NCBI GenBank assembly: GCA_002309915.1
Contig: DBYT01000011.1
Coordinates: 1 to 11,193, forward strand
Direction: 5' to 3'
DNA from: Bacteroidales bacterium UBA1179
Lineage (GTDB): Bacteria > Bacteroidota > Bacteroidia > Bacteroidales > Bacteroidaceae
DNA: 11,193 nt
The notes below the pieces were generated by a model, which did not search any database, had not been told where the DNA came from, and saw only the letters and a list, made by a program, of their open reading frames with translations. A program made the position numbers and the translations under genes. Of the stretch, positions 1 to 6,783 are shown one piece after another; position 1 is the stretch's first letter, and every line of letters begins with the position of its first letter.

Positions 1-456
1 GAGCGTTCGGCCGGTTTCAGGAGCCAGAATCCTTATCTTAGATTCACGTCATTCTCTTTCATGATTGACAGGGATGTGTTCATGAAGATCAGATTTGACG
101 AGTCATATGTACGTTACGGATATGAGGATGTGCAGTTCGGACATGAACTGGAAGCGGGCGGCGTGAGCATACTGCATATTGACAATCCTCTGGCCCATAT
201 AGGGTTGGATGACAGCGCATCGTACCTGAACAAGACCCGTCAGGCCGTACAGAATGCCTTTGACCATCAGGATGAGATAGGTGACAGCTCAAAACTGCTT
301 ACCAATTACAACAAGGTCAGGAGCCTGAAGATGAGATGGGTGTTCCGTTTCTTCTGGGCATTCTTCCAGAAAAGTATGGAGAAGAACCTTCTGGGCCCCA
401 AACCCAAACTGCGTATCTTTTCGCTTTATAAACTCTGTTATATCAGTGTATTGTAA
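1..456 (+). CDS. Family 2 glycosyltransferase, C-terminal part (5' truncated by window edge)
   Basis: The frame is open from the first base, so this is the last 151 codons of a longer gene and the ATG at 61 is probably internal. The visible part matches the C-terminal half of GT-A fold family 2 transferases: a hydrophobic strand before an MIDRD segment, then FDESYVRYGYEDVQFG (about nt 94-141), where the Glu-Asp pair of the GYED motif is typical of the galactosyltransferase-like C-terminal domain, then an HIDNPLAH stretch (about nt 175-198). The last 40 residues are rich in Arg, Lys, Phe and Trp and could bind the membrane face. Such enzymes move a sugar from a nucleotide-sugar to an acceptor, usually in cell-surface polysaccharide or lipid-linked glycan assembly. 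Donor and acceptor cannot be read from this fragment. The stop lies 3 nt before rarA, which suggests a shared transcript. Confidence 0.85.
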   Translation, partial: ERSAGFRSQNPYLRFTSFSFMIDRDVFMKIRFDESYVRYGYEDVQFGHELEAGGVSILHIDNPLAHIGLDDSASYLNKTRQAVQNAFDHQDEIGDSSKLLTNYNKVRSLKMRWVFRFFWAFFQKSMEKNLLGPKPKLRIFSLYKLCYISVL

Positions 457-459
457 GCC

Positions 460-1725
460 ATGCAGCCGTTAGCCGAAAGAATGAGACCCCGGTCTCTGGA
501 TGATTACGTAGGACAGACGCATCTGGTTGGTCCGGGTGCCGTGCTGCGCCGTATGATTGATTCCGGCAGGCTTTCATCATTCATACTCTGGGGCCCTCCC
601 GGAACGGGTAAGACAACCCTGGCACAGATCGTGGCCACCAAACTGGAACTTCCGTTCAGCACGCTTAGCGCAGTCACAGCCGGCGTCAAGGAGGTGCGTG
701 AGGTGATTGACCGCGCCCGCAGCAACCCGTTGTTCCGGACCAAGGGCAGCCCCATACTCTTTATAGACGAGATACACCGTTTCAACAAGGCACAGCAGGA
801 TTCCCTGCTGGGTGCCGTGGAACGCGGTGACATAACCCTTATAGGCGCTACGACTGAGAATCCGTCATTTGAGGTGATACGCCCCCTGCTGTCACGCATG
901 CAGGTTTACGTGCTCAACTCACTTGAGAAAGATGACCTTCTCAAACTGCTTGACCGTGCCATAAAGACCGATGTCATACTCAAGGAGCGCCAGATTGAAC
1001 TCAAGGAGACTACAGCCATACTGCGTTTCTCGGGAGGTGATGCCCGCAAACTGCTCAACATACTGGAACTGGTGGTTGAGGCCGACAGTTCCGATAAGGT
1101 GGTAATCACCGATGAAATCGTCAATGAGCGTCTGCAGCAGAACCCGCTTGCCTACGATAAGGACGGCGAGATGCACTATGATATCATATCGGCTTTCATC
1201 AAGTCCATACGCGGCAGCGATCCCGATGCAGCCCTTTACTGGCTGGCACGCATGGTGCAGGCAGGTGAGGATCCCGCATTCATTGCACGCCGTCTGGTGA
1301 TATCGGCCTCCGAGGATGTGGGCCTGGCCAATCCCAATGCGCTGCTGATGGCAAATGCCGCATTTGACGCCGTCATGAAGATAGGATGGCCCGAGGGACG
1401 TATTCCGCTGGCTGAGGCTACGGTATATCTGGCAACCAGCCCCAAGAGCAACTCTGCCTATATGGGTATAGCAAATGCGCTGGCCAAGGTAGGAGAGACC
1501 GGTAACCTTCCGGTTCCCCTGCATCTGCGTAATGCGCCTACATCACTGATGAAGGACTTGGGATACGGCGAGGATTACAAGTATGCCCACGATTATGCCG
1601 GCAACTTTGTAAACCAGCAGTATCTGCCCGATGAAATAAGGAATGAGCGTTTTTGGGAGCCCCAGAACAACCCTCAGGAAGAGAAGATAAAAGAGCGCAT
1701 GGATGCTCTCTGGGGAAGGAAATAA
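460..1725 (+). CDS. rarA: Replication-associated recombination protein RarA (MgsA), AAA+ ATPase
   Basis: Complete 421-residue protein, close to the usual family length. RarA/MgsA is a cytoplasmic clamp-loader-like AAA+ ATPase that acts at stalled replication forks and binds single-stranded DNA-binding protein and duplex ends. Visible motifs: Walker A GPPGTGKTT (residues 45-53), Walker B ILFIDEIHRF (99-108), sensor 1 GATTEN (129-134), arginine-finger segment LLSR (143-146) and sensor 2 GGDAR (192-196). The C-terminal half (about 230-415) has the tetramerisation/MgsA domain, including YDKDGEMHYD and the SASEDVGLANP segment. The ATG at 460 gives the expected N-terminus MQPLAERMRP, directly before the conserved LDDYVGQ. 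There is no clear Shine-Dalgarno sequence, as is common in Bacteroidota. It lies 3 nt after a glycosyltransferase stop codon, so it is probably cotranscribed, and ends at a strong hairpin terminator. All key catalytic residues are present. Confidence 0.98.
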   Translation: MQPLAERMRPRSLDDYVGQTHLVGPGAVLRRMIDSGRLSSFILWGPPGTGKTTLAQIVATKLELPFSTLSAVTAGVKEVREVIDRARSNPLFRTKGSPILFIDEIHRFNKAQQDSLLGAVERGDITLIGATTENPSFEVIRPLLSRMQVYVLNSLEKDDLLKLLDRAIKTDVILKERQIELKETTAILRFSGGDARKLLNILELVVEADSSDKVVITDEIVNERLQQNPLAYDKDGEMHYDIISAFIKSIRGSDPDAALYWLARMVQAGEDPAFIARRLVISASEDVGLANPNALLMANAAFDAVMKIGWPEGRIPLAEATVYLATSPKSNSAYMGIANALAKVGETGNLPVPLHLRNAPTSLMKDLGYGEDYKYAHDYAGNFVNQQYLPDEIRNERFWEPQNNPQEEKIKERMDALWGRK

Positions 1726-1729
1726 CATA

Positions 1730-1766
1730 AAAGAAACCGGCCGGAAATAATCCGGCCGGTTTCTTT
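1730..1766. terminator. Bidirectional intrinsic terminator between rarA and the convergent lipoprotein gene
   Basis: Perfect 16-bp inverted repeat: left arm 1730-1745, 5-nt loop AATAA at 1746-1750, right arm 1751-1766. The arms have a GC-rich core (ACCGGCCGGA) and AAAGAAA/TTTCTTT ends, which give a U-rich 3' side when read from either strand. It begins 5 nt after the rarA stop and lies 19 nt beyond the lipoprotein stop on the other strand, so one element can end both transcripts. Confidence 0.9.
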
Positions 1767-1785
1767 ATTCCGTGTCTGAAAACGG

Positions 1786-2628
1786 TTAGTTCTTCTTGAA
1801 CTTATATACAATCTGATCTTCAGAAATACTGAGGTAGAATGTGTCGTTGCTCTTGTATGCCGGGACTTTCATTTCATCCAGTTCATACTGTGCAAAGTGC
1901 CACTCAGTAGCCTCAAGTGTTGCAGGGTCTACCTGGGCATAAACATAACCGCCGGAGACTCCGTTCTGAAATGAATAACCTCTTGAGGTCGGAGTGAGGT
2001 TGATATAACCGTTTGAGTATGTCCATTGTCCCTCTTCTTTTGTAACAGCCAGTTCCTGTAAATCAGGTCGAACCTGCCAGATGGTGTAGTTGTTTCCGTC
2101 TACTACGAGGCGTGCACGCAGTTTGCCGTCTTGTTTGAAAAGCCATTCTCCGTTAAGTGCTGAAGCATCGAGTGTAATTTTTGCTTCCTTGCACACCAGC
2201 ATGATTTCAATAGGATCGCCGCCATAGTAATCATCCTGCAGCGTGCCTACGCATATACCGTTTTCAAGAAGACTGACCTCAAATGTTCTTCCGTTGTATC
2301 CATCCAGGTCTGTTTTCTCCCATCCGGTGTTTACTCTCTTTCCGTCTACCCATTCTACATTGCCCATCCAACGGTCTGTCAGATGGCAGGTAATGATATT
2401 GTTTTCATAGGTGAATGTTCCCTGATCCTTGAATCCGGTAGTCTCAAAAATATAAGTCTCACCTTTGAACGAGATAGTGAACGGATGGTGAGTATCCTCA
2501 AAATACCATGTACCTTCCAGTCCGATTACAGCTACAGCCTCTTCCTCGCCTTCTTTTTCGGCGTCGCATGAATAGAATGCGAATGGAATAACGGCCAGTG
2601 CCAATAAGAATAATTTCTTCATAATCAT
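1786..2628 (-). CDS. Two-repeat outer-membrane lipoprotein of unknown function
   Basis: Protein of 280 residues (278 if translation begins at the second Met, 2622, which gives the more typical MKKLFLLALA signal start). A hydrophobic signal peptide (about 4-17) ends in AFYSC, so Cys21 is the likely lipidated residue; the aromatic residues before it are non-canonical but seen in Bacteroidota. The mature N-terminus is strongly acidic (CDAEKEGEEE), resembling the acidic lipoprotein export signals of this phylum, so surface exposure is inferred. Two related beta-rich units follow: about 36-150 (starting GLEGTWYF) and about 157-275 (starting ALNGEWLF). Each has the pattern L-x-G-x-W-x-F, later a G-x-(F/W)-T-Y segment. 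The fold may be lipocalin-like, but no family is recognised and no function can be given. It follows the Plug-family gene on the same strand by 91 nt but has its own promoter box, and ends at the shared terminator. Confidence 0.88.
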   Translation of the reverse strand: MIMKKLFLLALAVIPFAFYSCDAEKEGEEEAVAVIGLEGTWYFEDTHHPFTISFKGETYIFETTGFKDQGTFTYENNIITCHLTDRWMGNVEWVDGKRVNTGWEKTDLDGYNGRTFEVSLLENGICVGTLQDDYYGGDPIEIMLVCKEAKITLDASALNGEWLFKQDGKLRARLVVDGNNYTIWQVRPDLQELAVTKEEGQWTYSNGYINLTPTSRGYSFQNGVSGGYVYAQVDPATLEATEWHFAQYELDEMKVPAYKSNDTFYLSISEDQIVYKFKKN

Positions 2629-2670
2629 GTTATAATTGGTTGTTATAATAGTCGATTAAGGTTGATTGGG

Positions 2671-2678
2671 CAAATATA
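2671..2678 (-). promoter_or_regulatory. Bacteroidota -7 promoter element (TATATTTG) for the lipoprotein gene
   Basis: On the minus strand the sequence TATATTTG matches the Bacteroidota -7 consensus TAnnTTTG in every fixed position. Initiation about 4 nt downstream would give a 5' leader of roughly 38-45 nt. No good -33 TTTG is seen at the usual spacing, so only the -7 half is supported. Confidence 0.6.
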
Positions 2679-2719
2679 AGAATTAATTGTATAATCAGGG
2701 ATATAAACACAAAAATGTG

Positions 2720-3967
2720 TCATTCCAAACTAAGCGTACTGACGAGCCTGTCGTAACGGGAACCGCGCTGACGGTAGTAGAGCAGTATCAGGTACTCGTT
2801 TTTGGTTTCATACCAGTCACCCTCGGCAGGTTTGGTCTGACCGGCTTTCTCATTGTCCTCAACCCATAGGTACTGGTAATCATAAGCACCCATCTTGAGC
2901 AATACGGTAGCCTGATATGCCTTATCACGGCTGTTGTATTCCATCTCATACTTTGACAAGAGGTTTCCTCCGTTGAAATGGCCCGATACGTACATTTTGC
3001 CACTGGTCAAAGGCTCACTTGCCAGATTGAAGTGCACGAACAGGTAATCGGCCTCCGTATCGCTGTCACTGGCCTGGTTGTAACGTATCAGGTATCGGCC
3101 GTTATGGTCATAGTCGAACGTATAGGCGTGATGACGGGTGTCACCGATAAGGTCGGCGTGATAGTAAGGATCGTGATAGGTTACACGGTCTACGTTTTTG
3201 AAATAATCGTACATATTGACTATCTCGAAACGTCTGAATTCATTGCCTGCCGCAAAGATAAGGTCACGGCAATGGTCGTAGGTGAGCCTGGAGCCTGCGT
3301 TATAGGTGGGCTTGGGGTTGAATACTGCGTTGTCAAAACGGCGGTTCTGCATCACCACGGTGTAGATCTCGCGGTCGGGATTGGTCACGTTCAGGCCGTT
3401 CAGACTGACCGTCATGTTAACCTGCTGATGTGATTTGCGGGAGTCAATATCGGTGTTCCCGTCAACGGTAGCACCCAGATTGTGCATGTTTTCAACTATC
3501 ATGAACCTGAACCATGCAACCTCCCGGCCGTCTTCCTGTATGGACAGGCGGTAATTGCCGGACAGTTTCGGGGTAACCTCGCTGTTGGGCAGGGTAAGGG
3601 AGTAGTGGGTGTAGTCAAAGGTCGTGTTCAGCGAGTTCTCCCAGTTCTCAATGGGCTGATCGTTGAATCCGTCCATATATTCCGATTCAATCAGGTCAGA
3701 CGGTTTCCACTGGGCGTCACAGTGCGTGAGGTGATAAGTGAAACGGTGGTACTCATGCGACATCTCGTCAAATGAGAACTCAATAGTCTCGTCGCTGCCC
3801 AAAGTGATTATCTGGGCTCGCTCCCAATCTCCGGCGGAAATGACTCTGAGCGTATTGATCATGTCGGATTTGCTGCCGAACCACTGGGCATGGAGCATCA
3901 TCGGCACCATAATCAATGCGGCCGAAAACAGTTTTCTTATGTGAAAGTTTAACGCCATGTCATACAT
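2720..3967 (-). CDS. Type IX secretion system Plug-family protein (DUF5103)
   Basis: Protein of 415 residues from the first ATG; the Met at residue 4 (3958) gives a cleaner signal peptide (MALNFHIRKLF...). Positive residues and a hydrophobic stretch end in LHA, with likely signal peptidase I cleavage before Gln28. The mature part matches the Bacteroidota family formerly DUF5103, now called T9SS Plug: the first-domain motif HRFTYHLTHCDAQWKPSDL (74-92), SEYMDGFNDQPIENWENS (95-112), SGNYRLSI (136-143), a middle FEIVNMYDY segment (247-255), and the C-terminal GDWYETKNEY plus RYDRL (383-408). In Flavobacterium the Plug protein sits in the periplasm and closes the SprA translocon when no substrate is present. 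No other T9SS component is visible here, so that role is not shown for this gene. It is divergent from the esterase and may read through into the lipoprotein gene. Confidence 0.88.
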   Translation of the reverse strand: MYDMALNFHIRKLFSAALIMVPMMLHAQWFGSKSDMINTLRVISAGDWERAQIITLGSDETIEFSFDEMSHEYHRFTYHLTHCDAQWKPSDLIESEYMDGFNDQPIENWENSLNTTFDYTHYSLTLPNSEVTPKLSGNYRLSIQEDGREVAWFRFMIVENMHNLGATVDGNTDIDSRKSHQQVNMTVSLNGLNVTNPDREIYTVVMQNRRFDNAVFNPKPTYNAGSRLTYDHCRDLIFAAGNEFRRFEIVNMYDYFKNVDRVTYHDPYYHADLIGDTRHHAYTFDYDHNGRYLIRYNQASDSDTEADYLFVHFNLASEPLTSGKMYVSGHFNGGNLLSKYEMEYNSRDKAYQATVLLKMGAYDYQYLWVEDNEKAGQTKPAEGDWYETKNEYLILLYYRQRGSRYDRLVSTLSLE

Positions 3968-4004
3968 AAAACGGCGGAATAAGCTGCTTATTATATTATA
4001 ATGC

Positions 4005-4012
4005 TATATTTG
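4005..4012 (+). promoter_or_regulatory. Bacteroidota -7 promoter element (TATATTTG) for the CE1 esterase gene
   Basis: TATATTTG matches TAnnTTTG exactly and is identical to the box before the lipoprotein gene. The expected transcription start is about 4016, giving a leader of about 42 nt to the ATG at 4058. This argues against the in-frame TTG at 4016 as the translation start. The -33 region is weak. No matching box for the divergent Plug-family gene was found in the same spacer. Confidence 0.65.
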
Positions 4013-4057
4013 TAATTGTTAAAGGACTGTTACATTAACCTTTTTAGATATTTGCTT

Positions 4058-5191
4058 ATGAAAAAATTCTTTACAACAGCGTCATTGCTTGTATTGTTGC
4101 TTGTTCCGGCTTTCGCACAGGAACTGAGTAATTTCAATTTCGGCGGCCGTCAGCAGATAGTATCGCCCGAAATCAACGGTGAAAAGGTTACATTCCGCCT
4201 GAATGCCAACTATGCCACGATAGTCAACCTTGTAGGTAGTTGGATGGAGAATCCTTACGGCGAGGGTATTCCCATGCGGAAAGGACAGAATGGTGTATGG
4301 GAGATAACCGTCGATACTCCGTCGCCCGAGATTTACACTTACAACTTCATAGTTGACGGTGTATCGGTCAACGATCCCCAGAACTACATGGTACAGCGTG
4401 ACGGAACCCGTTACCTGAATATGCTGCTGGTACCCGGAGAGCGTTCCGAGAACTATTTTGAGGCTAACCAGCGCGGTACCGTAACATATCGCTGGTATGA
4501 CAGCAAGATATTGGGAATCAACCGTCGTGTGACCGTCTATACTCCTTACGGTTATGAGACCAGCGGCAAGAAATACCCGGTTCTGTACCTTCTTCACGGT
4601 GCAGGAGGTGATGAGGAGGCCTGGACATCCATGGGCCGTACCGCACAGATCCTGGACAACCTGATTGAGAAGGGACTGGCTCAGCCTATGATCGTGGTTA
4701 TGCCTAACGGTAATCCCGGACAGCAGGCAGCACAGCCTCTGGGTCTGCCTGAGAAACAGATTGACCGTCGTGATCCCGCTATGGCCGATGCATACGTAAA
4801 GAGTCTCTGCACCGAGATAGTTCCTTTCATAGAGAAGAACTACCGCGTTATTGCAAAGCCTGAGTCACGTGCCATTGCAGGTCTGTCAATGGGTGGCGGA
4901 CACACCATCACCGCTTCAAACCTTTATCCCGCCATGTTTGACTGGATATGCCCGCTGTCAGCTGCAGGCAGTTCAACGCCCGAGCAGATCAACGCGCTCA
5001 AGAAGGCCGGCGTAAAGCTCTATTTCCTGGCCTGCGGTACGGATGATTTCCTGTGGGAAACATCGGTTACACTTGACAAGATCATGACGGACTGCGGTCT
5101 TGAACACACGTTCTACAAATCAGACGGTGGTCACGTATGGGCCAACTGGCGCCTGTATCTGAACACCTTCGCTCAGTTGCTGTTCAAGTAA
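4058..5191 (+). CDS. Secreted CE1-type esterase (esterase D / feruloyl or acetyl-xylan esterase-like)
   Basis: Protein of 377 residues starting at the ATG at 4058, which gives a standard signal peptide (MKKFFTTASLLVLLLVPAFA, likely cut before Gln21). The open frame extends back to a TTG at 4016, but that lies at the predicted transcription start. Residues about 25-130 form a beta-sandwich resembling the E-set/CBM48-like N-terminal domain of many CE1 enzymes (VNLVGSW, MRKGQNGVWEIT, YTYNFIVDG). Residues about 143-377 are an alpha/beta-hydrolase: strand YPVLYLLHGAGG (173-184), nucleophile motif GLSMGG with Ser277, acid at Asp329 or Asp330 in CGTDDF, and base His359 in DGGHVW. Such enzymes hydrolyse ester side chains of plant polysaccharides (ferulate, acetate); a siderophore-esterase-like activity is an alternative. 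No lipobox or T9SS C-terminal sorting domain is seen, so a periplasmic location is likely. It has its own promoter and terminator, with no polysaccharide utilisation genes nearby. Confidence 0.93.
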   Translation: MKKFFTTASLLVLLLVPAFAQELSNFNFGGRQQIVSPEINGEKVTFRLNANYATIVNLVGSWMENPYGEGIPMRKGQNGVWEITVDTPSPEIYTYNFIVDGVSVNDPQNYMVQRDGTRYLNMLLVPGERSENYFEANQRGTVTYRWYDSKILGINRRVTVYTPYGYETSGKKYPVLYLLHGAGGDEEAWTSMGRTAQILDNLIEKGLAQPMIVVMPNGNPGQQAAQPLGLPEKQIDRRDPAMADAYVKSLCTEIVPFIEKNYRVIAKPESRAIAGLSMGGGHTITASNLYPAMFDWICPLSAAGSSTPEQINALKKAGVKLYFLACGTDDFLWETSVTLDKIMTDCGLEHTFYKSDGGHVWANWRLYLNTFAQLLFK

Positions 5192-5208
5192 AAGAAGAGA
5201 CTGAAATA

Positions 5209-5249
5209 GGAGGGGACGATCGGAATAATCCGGTCGTTCTCTCTTTTTT
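5209..5249 (+). terminator. Intrinsic terminator after the esterase gene
   Basis: Stem of up to 16 pairs between 5209-5224 and 5229-5244, including several G-T wobbles, with a 4-nt loop (ATAA) and a run of six T at 5244-5249. It lies 17 nt after the esterase stop and upstream of the proS promoter box, insulating the two same-strand genes. The core CGGAATAATCCGG nearly repeats the core of the terminator at 1730-1766. Confidence 0.88.
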
Positions 5250-5272
5250 ATTCTATATTTCTAAAAAAAGAG

Positions 5273-5280
5273 TACCTTTG
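5273..5280 (+). promoter_or_regulatory. Bacteroidota -7 promoter element (TACCTTTG) for proS
   Basis: TACCTTTG fits TAnnTTTG exactly and sits between the esterase terminator and the proS ATG. The predicted start near 5284 leaves a leader of only about 18 nt, so no long regulatory leader such as a T-box is possible from this promoter. The -33 element is not clear. Confidence 0.65.
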
Positions 5281-5301
5281 CACTCCGAAAAATCTTAGGA
5301 T

Positions 5302-6783
5302 ATGGCAAAAGAACTGAAAGATCTTACCAAAAGAAGCGAGAACTACTCGCAGTGGTATAATGAACTGGTAGTTAAGGCTGACCTTGCCGAGCAGGCTCCT
5401 GTTCGCGGCTGCATGGTTATCAAGCCTTACGGTTATGCAATCTGGGAGAAGATACAGCGTACTCTCGATGACAAGTTCAAGGAGACCGGTCATGTGAACG
5501 CATACTTCCCGTTGCTTATCCCAAAGTCATATCTTAGCCGCGAGGCCGAGCACGTTGAGGGCTTTGCCAAGGAGTGTGCCGTAGTGACACACTACCGTCT
5601 TAAGAACGCTGAGGACGGAAGCGGCGTAATTGTGGATCCCGCAGCAAAACTGGAGGAGGAACTTATTGTACGTCCTACATCAGAGACCATTATCTGGGCC
5701 ACATATAAGAACTGGATCAAGTCATACCGTGACCTGCCTATCCTGTGCAACCAGTGGGCCAACGTAATGCGCTGGGAGATGCGTCCGCGTCTGTTCCTGC
5801 GTACCGCCGAGTTCCTGTGGCAGGAGGGTCACACCGCACACGCCACCCGTGAGGAGGCCGAGCAGGAGGCACGCCGTATGCAGCAGGTCTATGCTGATTT
5901 TGTAGAGGGTTACATGGCCGTTCCGGTAGTTCGTGGCGTCAAGTCAGAGACCGAGCGTTTTGCAGGTGCCCTTGATACCTACACTATCGAGTCAATGACT
6001 CAGGACGGTAAGGCTCTGCAGTGCGGTACATCACACTTCCTGGGTCAGAACTTTGCCAAGGCCTTTGATGTTCAGTTCATCAACAAGGAGAACCAGTTGG
6101 AGTATGTATGGGCTACCTCATGGGGCGTATCAACACGTCTGATGGGTGCTCTCATCATGGCTCACTCCGATGACAACGGTCTGGTTCTGCCTCCTAAACT
6201 CGCTCCCATACAGGTAGTAATTGTTCCTATCTATAAGAATGCCGATGACCTGGCACAGATAAGCGCCAAGGTTGACACTCTGGTTGAGGCTCTCCGTAAG
6301 AAGGGCATCAGCGTCAAGTATGACGATGCCGATAACAAGCGTCCCGGATTCAAGTTTGCCGATTATGAGGTCAAGGGTGTTCCCGTACGCGTTGCCCTGG
6401 GCATGCGTGACCTTGAGGCCGGTACATGCGAGATCATGCGCCGTGACACTCTGGAGAAGGAGACCGTTCCGTTTGAGGGCCTGGAGAACCTGATTCCTAC
6501 CATGCTTGACGATATGCAGACTGCAATCTTTGAGAAGGCCAAGGCATGGCGTGACGCACGCATGGTTGAGGTTAACTCATACGACGAGTTCAAGGAGAAG
6601 ATAGAGGCCGGTTACTTTGTTCTGGCTCACTGGGACGGCACCGCCGAGACCGAGGCTAAGATCAAGGAAGAGACAAAGGCTACCATCCGCTGTCTGCCTT
6701 TCGGCATGAAGGAGGAGCCGGGTACCGATGTCTACAGCGGCAAGCCCGCTGCACGCCGTGTACTCTTTGCACGCTCGTATTAA
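5302..6783 (+). CDS. proS: Prolyl-tRNA synthetase, archaeal/eukaryotic type (ProS type 3)
   Basis: Complete 493-residue class II aminoacyl-tRNA synthetase that charges tRNA-Pro with proline in the cytoplasm using ATP. Motif 1 lies around GCMVIKPYGYAIWEKIQ (36-52); the proline-binding RPTSET is at 124-129; motif 2 is RWEMRPRLFLRTAEFLWQEG (157-176); motif 3 is GVSTRLMGALIMAHSDDNG (275-293). The anticodon-binding domain spans about 300-405, followed by the C-terminal domain that marks type 3 enzymes, ending in ...FARSY. There is no inserted editing domain, as expected for this type; the length is normal. The C-terminal domain has lost most zinc-site cysteines: HWDGTAETE (443-451) and GTDVYSGKPA (474-483) stand where homologues have Cys pairs, with only Cys464 left. 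The ATG at 5302 follows its own -7 box closely. Codon use looks strongly biased, as expected for a highly expressed gene. The stop abuts the stop of tamB. Confidence 0.99.
   Translation: MAKELKDLTKRSENYSQWYNELVVKADLAEQAPVRGCMVIKPYGYAIWEKIQRTLDDKFKETGHVNAYFPLLIPKSYLSREAEHVEGFAKECAVVTHYRLKNAEDGSGVIVDPAAKLEEELIVRPTSETIIWATYKNWIKSYRDLPILCNQWANVMRWEMRPRLFLRTAEFLWQEGHTAHATREEAEQEARRMQQVYADFVEGYMAVPVVRGVKSETERFAGALDTYTIESMTQDGKALQCGTSHFLGQNFAKAFDVQFINKENQLEYVWATSWGVSTRLMGALIMAHSDDNGLVLPPKLAPIQVVIVPIYKNADDLAQISAKVDTLVEALRKKGISVKYDDADNKRPGFKFADYEVKGVPVRVALGMRDLEAGTCEIMRRDTLEKETVPFEGLENLIPTMLDDMQTAIFEKAKAWRDARMVEVNSYDEFKEKIEAGYFVLAHWDGTAETEAKIKEETKATIRCLPFGMKEEPGTDVYSGKPAARRVLFARSY

Noticed and set aside
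413..420. TATCTTTT as a -7 promoter element for rarA
   Set aside because: The final G of TAnnTTTG is missing and it lies inside the upstream coding region. The 3-nt gene spacing favours cotranscription.
919..1524. 201-codon open frame on the minus strand inside rarA
   Set aside because: It is fully antisense to a strongly conserved gene and its translation shows no recognisable motif or signal. It is best explained by the codon pattern of rarA.
2706..2721. Small hairpin ACACA-TTTT-TGTGT just after the Plug-family stop (minus strand) as a terminator
   Set aside because: The stem is only five mostly A-T pairs with a short T-rich tail. It is too weak to call, and read-through to the lipoprotein gene remains possible.
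2978..3433. 151-codon open frame on the plus strand antisense to the Plug-family gene
   Set aside because: It is Val/Ile/Gly-rich low-quality coding, overlaps a clear conserved gene completely, and has no promoter box.
5295..5301. AGGA just before the proS ATG as a Shine-Dalgarno site
   Set aside because: It is separated from the ATG by a single base, too close to work as a normal ribosome binding site, and this phylum rarely uses such sites.
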